From the NCBI RefSeq assembly GCF_001544915.2, contig NZ_FCOE02000007.1:186001-250000 (forward strand): a stretch of 64,000 nucleotides of DNA. Direction: 5' to 3'. Shown here piece by piece: positions 18,398-26,647 of the stretch (position 1 is its first letter; each line of letters begins with the position of its first letter). The notes under the pieces are model-generated. The model was not told the DNA's origin, searched no databases, and saw only the letters and a list, made by a program, of their open reading frames with translations. Source of the stretch: Caballeronia pedi (lineage in GTDB: Bacteria; Pseudomonadota; Gammaproteobacteria; Burkholderiales; Burkholderiaceae). Made by a program: the position numbers and the translations under genes.

Positions 18398-18426
18398 CGG
18401 GTTCTTTTGCGTTTGGGCAAACGCTA

Positions 18427-18462
18427 AGCGTCGTGGGGATGGTTCCTGCGGCGCTTTTTTTT
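18427..18462 (+). terminator. Likely terminator of the betaine-binding protein gene
   Basis: AGCGTCG (18427-18433) can pair with CGGCGCT (18449-18455), with one T-G pair, followed directly by eight T residues (18455-18462). A second, stronger hairpin follows at 18465-18488 (TGTGTCGCCG-GATT-CGGCGACACA), facing the convergent purU. Confidence 0.65.
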
Positions 18463-18503
18463 GATGTGTCGCCGGATTCGGCGACACACCCAAACCAAAA
18501 CCC

Positions 18504-19379
18504 TCAACGCAAAACCACGGTCCGCTCACCGTTGATAAAGACCCGCCGCTCGATAAAAGCCTTCACAGCCCGCGCCAGCGTAATGCATTCGACATCGCGC
18601 CCGGTGGCAAGCAGCCTCTCAGGCCCATAAGAATGATCGACCCGCTCGACTTCCTGCTCGATGATCGGCCCTTCATCGAGATCATCGGTGACGAAATGCG
18701 CCGTCGCGCCGATCAGCTTGACCCCGCGCGTATGCGCCTGATGATAAGGCTTCGCTCCCTTGAACCCCGGCAGGAACGAATGATGAATATTGATCGCCCG
18801 CCCGGCGAGCGCGCGGCTCGTCTCTCCCGAAAGAATCTGCATATAACGCGCAAGCACCATCAATTCAGCGCCTGACGTCTCGAACAGATCGAGCAGACGC
18901 GCCTCCTGCTGAGACTTGGTATCGGCGGTAATCGGCAGATGATGGAACGGCAGGCCATGCTGTCCGGCCAGATGCGCGAGGTCCGTATGATTCGACCCGA
19001 TCCCGACGATGTCCATCTTCAGCTCGCCCATGCGCCAGCGGAACAGCAGATCGGCGAGACAGTGCTCCAGCTTCGACACCATGATGAGCACCTTCGGCCG
19101 CACGGCGAGATCGTGCATCGCCCACGACATCGAGAAGCGCCCGGCGATCGGTTCGAATTCGCGCTTCAGCATCGCGAGGTCCAGCGCTTCGCCGGCCTGT
19201 GCGCCATGAAACACGCAGCGCACGAAGAAGCGTTCGCTCAAGTCGTCGTCGAACACGGTGAGTTCGTCGATATAACCGTGATGCCGCTCCAGAAAGCCGA
19301 CGATGGCGGCGACCTGCCCCGCCGCGCTCGGGCACGAGACCGTAAGCACCAGTTGATCAAAGCGGGAATCGGCGGCCAT
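18504..19379 (-). CDS. purU: Formyltetrahydrofolate deformylase PurU
   Basis: A 291-residue enzyme that hydrolyses 10-formyl-tetrahydrofolate to formate and tetrahydrofolate. An N-terminal ACT domain (residues about 5-85) precedes a formyltransferase-like domain with the family's catalytic Asn, His and Asp in GIGSNHTDL, IHHSFLPGFKG and GATAHFVTDDLDEGPII. It recycles folate when demethylation floods the C1 pool, so its place beside the gbc/dgc operon makes metabolic sense. The start at 19379 (MAADSRFDQL) is preferred over 19406. Confidence 0.93.
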   Translation of the reverse strand: MAADSRFDQLVLTVSCPSAAGQVAAIVGFLERHHGYIDELTVFDDDLSERFFVRCVFHGAQAGEALDLAMLKREFEPIAGRFSMSWAMHDLAVRPKVLIMVSKLEHCLADLLFRWRMGELKMDIVGIGSNHTDLAHLAGQHGLPFHHLPITADTKSQQEARLLDLFETSGAELMVLARYMQILSGETSRALAGRAINIHHSFLPGFKGAKPYHQAHTRGVKLIGATAHFVTDDLDEGPIIEQEVERVDHSYGPERLLATGRDVECITLARAVKAFIERRVFINGERTVVLR

Positions 19380-19498
19380 GCGTGCTCCACATTCGTAGGG
19401 TCGCAACGCCGCGAAATGCGGCGAGCGTACACGCTAGTAGAGCAAACACCGGCACGCTCCGGATAGAAGCGAAACGCCGCGCAGATAGTATGAAAGCG

Positions 19499-20410
19499 TC
19501 AGCCGGTGACGTCGCATTCGTCGAGCAGCCACTCGCTGAACGCCCGCACTGCGGCAACCGGCTCGCGCGCCGTGACCAGCACGTAGCCGCGCTCGGTGAC
19601 GAGCGGCGCATCGCAGAGCGCGACGAGCTGGCCCGTCGCGATCAGTTCGTCGATGAGCGGCGCCCAGCCCAGCGCGACGCCCTGGCCCATCACCGCCGCG
19701 TGCGCGACGAGCGCGTAACTGTTGAAGGTGAAGCCGCCTTGCGTCGGCGGTGCGGCCAGGCCGTGCGCCTCGAACCATGCGCTCCACGACAGCCAGCGTT
19801 CGGGGAGCGTCGGTTCGAGATGCAGCAACGGCAGCCCGGCCAGATCGGCGGGAGCGACGGGCGCGCTTCTGCCCGCGATCAACGCGGGGCTGCATACCGG
19901 CATCACGCGCTCGGGAAAGAGCTTCACGGCGCTCCTGTTGCCCCAATCGGCCTGCATATCACCGAACACGATGACGACATCCGCATGATCGCCCGATGCG
20001 CTCGGCAGGCTCTGCGACGTGATGATCTTCACGTCGACATCGGGCATCAGTGCCTTGAATTGCGGCAGGCGCGGCATCAGCCAGTAGGTGGCGAAGCCGA
20101 AGTCCGTCGAGAGCGTGAGCGTGCGCTGCGCGTGGCGCGAGCGGATATCGGACGTCGCCGCGCGGATGACGTCGAGGCCGCGCCGCACGGCATCGAAAAG
20201 ACGCGCACCGTCTTCGGTGAGCGTGACGCCGCGATGCCCGCGCTCGAACAGCGCCGCGCCGAGCGACTCCTCCAGTTGCACGACGCGCTGGCTCACGGCG
20301 GGCTGCGTCGAGCCGAGTTCGCGCGCCGCGGCCGTGAAGCTCGCGAGACGCGCGGCGGATTCGAACATCAGTAGCGCCTGCATCGGTGGCAGACGGTCCA
20401 GGCGCGGCAT
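19499..20410 (-). CDS. LysR-type regulator of choline sulfate use
   Basis: A 303-residue LysR protein with N-terminal helix-turn-helix (residues about 10-65; FTAAARELGSTQPAVSQRV) and a substrate-binding domain. It is divergent from betC across 108 nt, the arrangement seen for the choline-sulfate-utilisation LysR family. AAGGAGCACTT precedes the start. It should activate betC and the adjacent choline-binding protein gene in response to choline sulfate or choline; this is inferred from context. Confidence 0.85.
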   Translation of the reverse strand: MPRLDRLPPMQALLMFESAARLASFTAAARELGSTQPAVSQRVVQLEESLGAALFERGHRGVTLTEDGARLFDAVRRGLDVIRAATSDIRSRHAQRTLTLSTDFGFATYWLMPRLPQFKALMPDVDVKIITSQSLPSASGDHADVVIVFGDMQADWGNRSAVKLFPERVMPVCSPALIAGRSAPVAPADLAGLPLLHLEPTLPERWLSWSAWFEAHGLAAPPTQGGFTFNSYALVAHAAVMGQGVALGWAPLIDELIATGQLVALCDAPLVTERGYVLVTAREPVAAVRAFSEWLLDECDVTG

Positions 20411-20518
20411 AAGTGCTCCTTATAAGCGCATAACGAAATGCCATCTTCACAGCCGCAATCTGAACGGCAATAGTGAGACTGAACGCTCAAACAAAGATTC
20501 TATTCGAGGCACGCATTC
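20411..20518. promoter_or_regulatory. LysR-betC divergent promoter region
   Basis: The 108-nt gap holds an imperfect palindrome TTATAAGCGCATAA (20420-20433), which fits the loose T-N11-A pattern of LysR operators and sits just upstream of the regulator start. No clear sigma-70 promoter for betC is visible. Confidence 0.35.
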
Positions 20519-22054
20519 ATGCTTGAGACGAAACCCAATATCCTTGTGCTGATGGCCGATCAACTCACGCCCTTCGCACTCTCCGCATACGGCAACCGTG
20601 TGACGAAGACGCCGCGCATCGATGCGCTCGCGCGAGAAGGCGTCGTGTTCGAATCCGCGTATTGCGCGAGCCCGCTGTGCGCGCCGTCGCGCTTTTCGCT
20701 ACTTGCTGGCAAGCTGCCTTCGAATATCGGCGCATACGACAATGCCGCCGAGTTTCCGTCCGAGACGCTCACGTTCGCGCATTATCTGCGCGCCGAAGGC
20801 TATCGCACGATTCTCTCGGGCAAGATGCATTTCTGCGGCGCGGATCAGTTGCACGGCTTCGAGGAGCGGCTCACGACCGATATCTATCCCGCCGATTTCG
20901 GCTGGACGCCCGACTGGCAGAATCCCGAAGCGCGCCCGACGTGGTATCACAACATGAGTTCCGTGATCGACGCGGGCCCGTGCGTGCGCACCAATCAGCT
21001 CGACTTCGACGACGAAGTGACTTTCACGACGCGTCAGAAGCTCTTCGATATCGCGCGCGAGCGCAACGCGGGCAGAGACGCGCGCCCCTTCATGATGGTC
21101 GCGTCCCTCACGCATCCACACGACCCGTACGCGATTCCACGCAAGTACTGGGACATGTATCGCGATGAAGATATCGACATGCCTTCGTATCGCGATTCGC
21201 TCGAAGCATGCGATCCGCATTCGAAGCGTTTGCGTCACGTGTACGAAGCGGACCGCACGCCGCCGACCGAGCGGCAGATCCGCAACGCGCGGCGCGCGTA
21301 CTACGGCGCGGTGTCCTACGTCGACGACCAGTTCGCCGCGATTCTCGAGGCGCTCGAACAGGCGGGCCTCGCCGACGACACGATCATCGTCGTCACGTCC
21401 GATCACGGCGAGATGCTCGGCGAGCGCGGCCTCTGGTACAAGATGACGTTTTTCGAAGGCGGCTGCCGCGTGCCGCTGATCGTGCATGCGCCGAGGCAGT
21501 TTCGCGCGCATCGCGTGGCGGACTCGGTCTCGCATCTCGACGTGCTGCCGACGCTCGTCGAATTCGCGCGCGGAGAAACGCCGCAATCATGGCCCGATAG
21601 CGTCGACGGTCGAAGCCTCGTGCCGCATCTGCGCGAGACCGGCGGCCATGACGAAGCGATCGGCGAATATCTCGCGGAAGGCGCGATCGCGCCGATCGTG
21701 ATGATCCGGCGCGCTCGCTTCAAGTTCATTCACACGCGCGTCGATCCCGATCAACTCTATGACGTCGAAGCCGATCCGTTAGAGCGCACCAATCTCGCGA
21801 GCGACGAACGTCATGCATCGCGCGTGGCCGAATTCCGCGCCGAGATCGCGCGCCGCTGGAATCTCGACGCGCTGCATCAGGACGTGCTGAAGAGCCAGCA
21901 GCGCCGTCATTTCCACTTCGCGGCGACGACGCGCGGCACGATTCAGTCATGGGACTGGCAGCCGCATGTCGATGCGAGCCAGCGCTACATGCGCAATCAC
22001 ATCGATCTGGACGATCTCGAAGCGATGGCTCGTTTTCCTGCCGTCGAGCACTGA
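20519..22054 (+). CDS. betC: Choline-sulfatase BetC
   Basis: A 511-residue sulfatase that hydrolyses choline-O-sulfate to choline and sulfate. The formylglycine site Cys54 lies in CAPSR. Metal-binding Asp14 is in MADQ, and TSDHGEMLGERGLWYK carries the second metal cluster. The C-terminal tail resembles the choline-sulfatase-specific extension (RRHFHFAATT). No signal peptide, so it is cytoplasmic. It is the first gene of a two-gene unit with the choline-binding protein and is divergent from its LysR regulator. Confidence 0.94.
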   Translation: MLETKPNILVLMADQLTPFALSAYGNRVTKTPRIDALAREGVVFESAYCASPLCAPSRFSLLAGKLPSNIGAYDNAAEFPSETLTFAHYLRAEGYRTILSGKMHFCGADQLHGFEERLTTDIYPADFGWTPDWQNPEARPTWYHNMSSVIDAGPCVRTNQLDFDDEVTFTTRQKLFDIARERNAGRDARPFMMVASLTHPHDPYAIPRKYWDMYRDEDIDMPSYRDSLEACDPHSKRLRHVYEADRTPPTERQIRNARRAYYGAVSYVDDQFAAILEALEQAGLADDTIIVVTSDHGEMLGERGLWYKMTFFEGGCRVPLIVHAPRQFRAHRVADSVSHLDVLPTLVEFARGETPQSWPDSVDGRSLVPHLRETGGHDEAIGEYLAEGAIAPIVMIRRARFKFIHTRVDPDQLYDVEADPLERTNLASDERHASRVAEFRAEIARRWNLDALHQDVLKSQQRRHFHFAATTRGTIQSWDWQPHVDASQRYMRNHIDLDDLEAMARFPAVEH

Positions 22055-22097
22055 GACGCGATCTGCACCATCACCCCACATTCGACAGGAACGCACC

Positions 22098-23045
22098 ATG
22101 AAAAAGGGCTTCATCCATGCGCTGTTCGCCGCCGCGCTCGGCATCGTGGCGTCTCACGCGTCGCCCGCCGAGCCGCAGTCCTGCGCGCAGGTGCGCATGG
22201 CGGGGCCCGGCTGGACCGACATCGACGCGACCAACGCGATGAGCGGCATCGTGCTCAAGGCGCTCGGCTACCGGCAGAACGTCGCGAACCTGTCGGTGCC
22301 GATCACGTATCAGGGCATGAAGAAAGGGCAGATCGACGTCTTTCTCGGCAACTGGATGCCTGCACAGGCGCCGCTCGTGAAGCCGTTCGTGGAGGAGAAA
22401 TCGATCGACGTGGTGCGCCCGAACCTCTCCAACGCGAAGTTCACGCTTGCCGTGCCGGACTATGTGGCGGCCGCCGGCGTGCATTCGTTCGCGGACCTCG
22501 CGAAGAACGCCGACAAGTTCGATCACCGCATCTATGGCATCGAGCCGGGCGCGCCCGCGAATCAGAACATCAAGCGCATGGTCGACGACAAGTCATTCGG
22601 CCTCGGCGACTGGAAAGTGGTCGAATCGAGTGAAACCGCGATGCTCACGCAAGTGGATCGCGCGGTGCGCGAGAAGAAGTGGATCGTGTTTCTCGCGTGG
22701 GAGCCGCATGTGATGAACACGAAGTTCAAGCTCGCCTACCTCGATGGCGGCGACCGGTACTTCGGCGCGAACTACGGCGGCGCGACGGTCAACACGGTGG
22801 CGCGCAGCGGCTACGAGCAGCAATGCCCCAACGTCGCGCGCCTGTTCAGGCAGATGGCCTTCAACGTCGATCTGGAAAACGGCGTGATCACTGAGGTGCT
22901 GGAGAAGAAGACCCACGTCGATGCAGCCGCGACGGATGCGCTCAAGCGTCATCCGGAACTGCTGAAGTCGTGGCTCGACGGCGTGAACACGGCGAGCGGC
23001 GGTAACGGCCTGGAAGCGGTTCAGACCGCGCTCGGCGTGAAGTGA
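22098..23045 (+). CDS. ChoX-type choline-binding periplasmic protein
   Basis: A 315-residue protein with a signal peptide ending near SPA (residue about 23). The choline-box aromatic residues of ChoX are recognisable: Trp in GPGWTDID with its Asp, Trp in FLGNWMPAQ, Tyr in VPDYVAA and Trp in FLAWEPHVMN. It lies 43 nt after betC and is probably cotranscribed. It has the same length as the paralogue at 30210. No ABC permease or ATPase is next to it, so it likely docks on a shared transporter elsewhere. Confidence 0.88.
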   Translation: MKKGFIHALFAAALGIVASHASPAEPQSCAQVRMAGPGWTDIDATNAMSGIVLKALGYRQNVANLSVPITYQGMKKGQIDVFLGNWMPAQAPLVKPFVEEKSIDVVRPNLSNAKFTLAVPDYVAAAGVHSFADLAKNADKFDHRIYGIEPGAPANQNIKRMVDDKSFGLGDWKVVESSETAMLTQVDRAVREKKWIVFLAWEPHVMNTKFKLAYLDGGDRYFGANYGGATVNTVARSGYEQQCPNVARLFRQMAFNVDLENGVITEVLEKKTHVDAAATDALKRHPELLKSWLDGVNTASGGNGLEAVQTALGVK

Positions 23046-23049
23046 AAGG

Positions 23050-24072
23050 TTAGAGGCCGAGGCGCTCGATGACGGCGCGGGTGGCCGGCGATACGAAGTG
23101 GCGGATAGCCTCGACGTGAGACTTGTTGAGGAGTCCGTGATCGCGATAGACGCCGGCCGCTTTGGCCAGACGTTCGAGCACGATGTCATGCACGATGGAT
23201 ACGTCCTGGCCGAAATCCCGTGCCTGAGCGGAGACGAGCCTGTCGATCGCGCGAATCATGTCGAGCAGACCTTCGGTATGAGGCGCGTAGAGATGGAGGA
23301 ACGTGGCGACGATGAGATCGATGTCGCGCGGCTCGAGGCCGGGATACCAGAGGCTCAGAAGGCGACGGCGGGCGGCCTGGAGACAGTCGCGTGCCATCTC
23401 ATGCTGGCTGTTGGTCAGGCTCGCGCGATGGGACCGGTGTTCGGTGAGCACCTCGTCGACGTTCGCGAGCTGGCCGCCCGCCGCCATGATCGCGGCGAGA
23501 TAGTCGAGATCTTCGGCGCTGGCCGAGCGATCGTCGAAGCGAATATGGTGTTCCCGAATGAACGAACGCCGCACCATCAGCGTGCCGCCGCTGATCGTGT
23601 TCAGGCCGTCGAGAAGGTGAGCCTTGATGTCCGCGTCGCCCAGCGCGCAGTGCGCAATGCCTTCGGGGACATCGCCGAACACGCGGGCGTGCGATCCGGC
23701 GGCCATCAGGCGATCACAGTTCCTGAATGCGGCCACCTGCGCGGCAAGTCTCGCAGGGAGCGCGCGGTCATCGGCGTCGAGGCGAGCGATGAATTCACCC
23801 TGAGCTGCATCGAAGCCAGCGTTGGACGCGACGCTGACGCCCTCGTTGCGGTCGAAGTGGATGAGGCGAATGCGTTGGTCGTCGCCGGCGGCGTGGCGGG
23901 CGGCGGACATGGTCTGATCGGTCGAGCCATCGTCCACGACGATGAGCTGCCAGTCTTCGAGCGATTGTTGTCGAACCGAAGCGATCGCTTCGCCGATGAA
24001 GCATTCCGCATTGAAGGCGGGAATCACGACAGTGACGAGGGGCGGTGATTTCAGAGCGTTTTCAGACGTCAT
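23050..24072 (-). CDS. Family 2 glycosyltransferase
   Basis: A 340-residue GT-A fold enzyme. VTVVIPAFNAECFIGEAI (residues about 13-30), VVDDGSTDQT (about 45-54) and the DxD-type metal site RLDADDRALP (about 97-106) are the GT2 signatures. The C-terminal half is helical without a membrane segment. The donor and acceptor cannot be read from sequence. It stands alone, convergent with the choline-binding gene (4-nt gap), in an otherwise metabolic region. Confidence 0.88.
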   Translation of the reverse strand: MTSENALKSPPLVTVVIPAFNAECFIGEAIASVRQQSLEDWQLIVVDDGSTDQTMSAARHAAGDDQRIRLIHFDRNEGVSVASNAGFDAAQGEFIARLDADDRALPARLAAQVAAFRNCDRLMAAGSHARVFGDVPEGIAHCALGDADIKAHLLDGLNTISGGTLMVRRSFIREHHIRFDDRSASAEDLDYLAAIMAAGGQLANVDEVLTEHRSHRASLTNSQHEMARDCLQAARRRLLSLWYPGLEPRDIDLIVATFLHLYAPHTEGLLDMIRAIDRLVSAQARDFGQDVSIVHDIVLERLAKAAGVYRDHGLLNKSHVEAIRHFVSPATRAVIERLGL

Positions 24073-24406
24073 GGGGCGGTGGGCGAAGCGAACGGAAGGG
24101 ATGCGGTTTTTTTACAGATTCCGAAGTATGCGGAGCCGTATCCGTCGGGCATATCGGGCATATCTGAATTCGCGGTCGTTCTATTGACGCGCAACACTTC
24201 ATTGCACGAGTCGCAACTGGACAGATTTGCGTCGCAACAGGTCGAGCCGCGACATATATGGAACCTTATTTTTATAGCGTCGACACGACACGTCGTTTCA
24301 TCGCCTAGCAGATCGTCAGCTTGCTTCATGCCTTTACGCCATGCGCGCGGGCAGGGCAGCGCTTTTTCCAACGCAACATCCATCAAGACGAGCAAAGGAC
24401 CAGCAC
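24073..24406. other. Intergenic region upstream of the porin gene
   Basis: 334 nt without a credible gene. It contains a perfect 9-nt tandem repeat, CGGGCATAT twice, at 24146-24163, and an AT-rich patch at 24254-24272 that may belong to the porin promoter. No terminator was recognised. Confidence 0.4.
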
Positions 24407-25555
24407 ATGAGAAAAGGACATGCCGCGAAGATCGCCGGCCTCGCGTTCACGGCGGGCGCGGCGAGCGTGCCGACAGCGGCGCATGCGCAAAGCAGCGTGA
24501 CGCTCTACGGCATCCTCGATGCGGGCATCACCTGGGTGAGCAACACCGGCGGCTCGCACGTGGTGAAGTTCGACGACGGCATTTCCTACGGCAACCGCAT
24601 CGGCTTTCGTGGCGTCGAGGATCTCGGCGGCGGCCTGCAGGCGATCTTCGTGCTGGAGTCGGGCTTTCATCTCGGCAACGGCCAGTACGCGTTCGGCGGC
24701 GCCGAGTTCGGCCGGCAGGCGTATGTGGGCCTGAAGAACCAGTGGGGCACCGTGTCGCTCGGCAATCAGCTCGACATGACCGAGGAGTTCGTCTATCTCT
24801 ACAACATCTCGGCCTGGGCGAGCGGCTATGCGATTCATCAGGGCGACTTCGACCGCATGAACGGCGACCGTCTGCCTAACTCGATCAAGTTCCTGTCGAA
24901 CGACTTCGGCGGCTTCACGTTCGGCGGCATGTATTCGTTCGGCAATCAGGCCGGCGACTTCCATCGCAACAGCGCATGGAGCGTGGGCGCGCACTACACG
25001 GCGAGCACCTTCAATGTCGGCGCGGCCTATACGCAACTGAACAACCCCAACGGCATCTACGCGTTCGATCCCTACGCGATGATCGGCGCGCGCACCTTCC
25101 TCGGCCAGCCGACCGTATCCGTCGATCCCGCGACTGGCGCGGTCACGGATCTCTATAGCGCGAACGCGTTTCCCGTCGACAAGCAGGGCGCGTTTGCAGT
25201 GGGCGCGGCGTGGACCATCGGCAAGCTGATGTTGTCCGGCAACTTCACCTACACGACGATCAAGGGCCTTGGGCAAACCTCGCACATGCAGGTGTACGAA
25301 GGCGGCGCGTCGTATAGCTTCATGCCCGATCTGAGCCTGTACGGCGGCTATCAGCACACGCGCTTCGAAGGCAATCACTGGAATCAGGGGTCGCTCGGTT
25401 TGCACTATCTGCTTTCTAAGCGCACGGATGTGTATGTGTCGGGCGACTATCTGCGCGCGTCGGGGCCGATCGATGCGGTGATCGGGTATAGCTTCACGCC
25501 TTCATCGTCGAATACTCAGTCCGATGTTCGCATCGGCATGCGTCATTCGTTCTAG
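24407..25555 (+). CDS. Gram-negative porin (Burkholderia OmpC-like, trimeric general porin)
   Basis: A 382-residue outer-membrane beta-barrel. The signal peptide ends AHA-QSSVTLYGILDAG, the standard mature N-terminus of Burkholderia porins. Alternating strands such as GNRIGFRGVEDLGGGLQA and LSLYGGYQHTRF follow, and the protein ends in Phe (RIGMRHSF), the barrel-assembly signal. AAAGGA lies 8 nt before the start. Its stop (TAG, 25553-25555) overlaps the stop of the convergent regulator on the CTAG palindrome. A role in uptake of quaternary amines is possible but unproven. Confidence 0.92.
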   Translation: MRKGHAAKIAGLAFTAGAASVPTAAHAQSSVTLYGILDAGITWVSNTGGSHVVKFDDGISYGNRIGFRGVEDLGGGLQAIFVLESGFHLGNGQYAFGGAEFGRQAYVGLKNQWGTVSLGNQLDMTEEFVYLYNISAWASGYAIHQGDFDRMNGDRLPNSIKFLSNDFGGFTFGGMYSFGNQAGDFHRNSAWSVGAHYTASTFNVGAAYTQLNNPNGIYAFDPYAMIGARTFLGQPTVSVDPATGAVTDLYSANAFPVDKQGAFAVGAAWTIGKLMLSGNFTYTTIKGLGQTSHMQVYEGGASYSFMPDLSLYGGYQHTRFEGNHWNQGSLGLHYLLSKRTDVYVSGDYLRASGPIDAVIGYSFTPSSSNTQSDVRIGMRHSF

Positions 25556-26528
25556 GCCGCCGCAAGCCCTGCGGGAGCGGCACCACGCAATGCGCTGCGA
25601 TCCTGCCGCGGACTCGTGTTGAAGCGCACACGATACGTGCGCGAAAAATGCGACGGCGATTCGAACCCGCATGCGACGCATACCGCGAGAATCGACATAT
25701 CCGTCTGCTGCAACAGCTCGCGCGCCCGCGTGAGCCGAAGCCCGAGATAGAAATGCGTCGGCGTGTCCTTCAGCGACGCGCAGAACAGCCGCTCCAGTTG
25801 CCGCCGCGTCACGCCGATCGATTCGGCGAGCGCGTCCGGCGACAGCGGCTCTTCCATGTTCTGCTCCATCAGCTCGATCACCTGGATCAGCTTGCGATTG
25901 TGGATGCCGTACCGCGCCGCGATCTGCAGGCGCTGATGATCCGAGCGCTCCTGATGCGCCCCAGCACGAACTGCTCCGACACCTGCGCCGCGAGATTCGC
26001 GCCATGCTCGCGCGCGATCAGGTCGAGCATCAGATCGATCGACGCCGTGCCGCCCGCGCACGTGATGCGACGCGTGTCGATCTCGAAGAGTTCCTGACTC
26101 GTCTCGATGGCCGGATAGCGCTCCGCGAACGCCGCGGCCGCTTCCCAATGCAGCGTCGCGCGCTTGCCCGCGAGCAGGCCGGCTTCCGCGAGGATGAAAC
26201 TGCCCGTGTCGATGCCGCCGAGCGTCGCGCCCGCGCGATCGAGACGCTTCAGCCAGTCGCCGATCGCGCGCGTGTAGTCGGAGAGCGGCTCGAAGCCCGA
26301 CACGACAAACACGGTGCGCGCATCGCTCACCTGATCGAACGCGCTTTCGGCGTTGAGCGTGATGCCGTTGCTCGCGGCGACCGGCCCGCCGTCGACGGAC
26401 AGGATATGCCAGCGATACAGCTCGCCCGCGAAGCGATTGGCGACTCGCAGAGGTTCGATCGCGGACATGAAGCCGATCGACGAGAATTCGGGCAGCAACA
26501 GAAAGTGGAAATCGTGGGGAGCGGACAT
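25552..26528 (-). pseudogene. CdhR-like AraC regulator with a single-base frameshift
   Basis: The 5' part (26528 down to about 25960) encodes a DJ-1/PfpI-like sensor domain beginning MSAPHDFHFLLLPEFSS and reaching EQFVLG. The 3' part (about 25950 down to 25552), in the next frame, encodes an intact AraC domain (LAESIGVTRRQLERLF, VACGFESPSHFSRTY). Adding one base between 25938 and 25962, for example to the four-C run at 25959-25962, restores one frame of the same length as GbdR. The neighbourhood (carnitine genes) suggests CdhR, the activator of carnitine catabolism. Either a real mutation or a sequencing error. Confidence 0.85.
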
Positions 26529-26647
26529 CGGATCGATCGAAAAAGACAGGTCGATTGGCAAGCCGTCCACGCTAGCAAGTGCAATAAACGCGCGCAATCC
26601 GGCGCGCCCCGTAGGGCGAGCCGGACCGGATGCGGAAGAACGTGCGT

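Noticed and set aside
19407..19423. Hairpin CGCCGC-GAAAT-GCGGCG between the LysR gene and purU
   Set aside because: It has no T-run and its stem is short and GC-only, so a terminator call would be guesswork.
24146..24163. Tandem CGGGCATAT repeat upstream of the porin gene
   Set aside because: Only two short copies with no link to a promoter; noted within the intergenic feature but too weak for a regulatory call.
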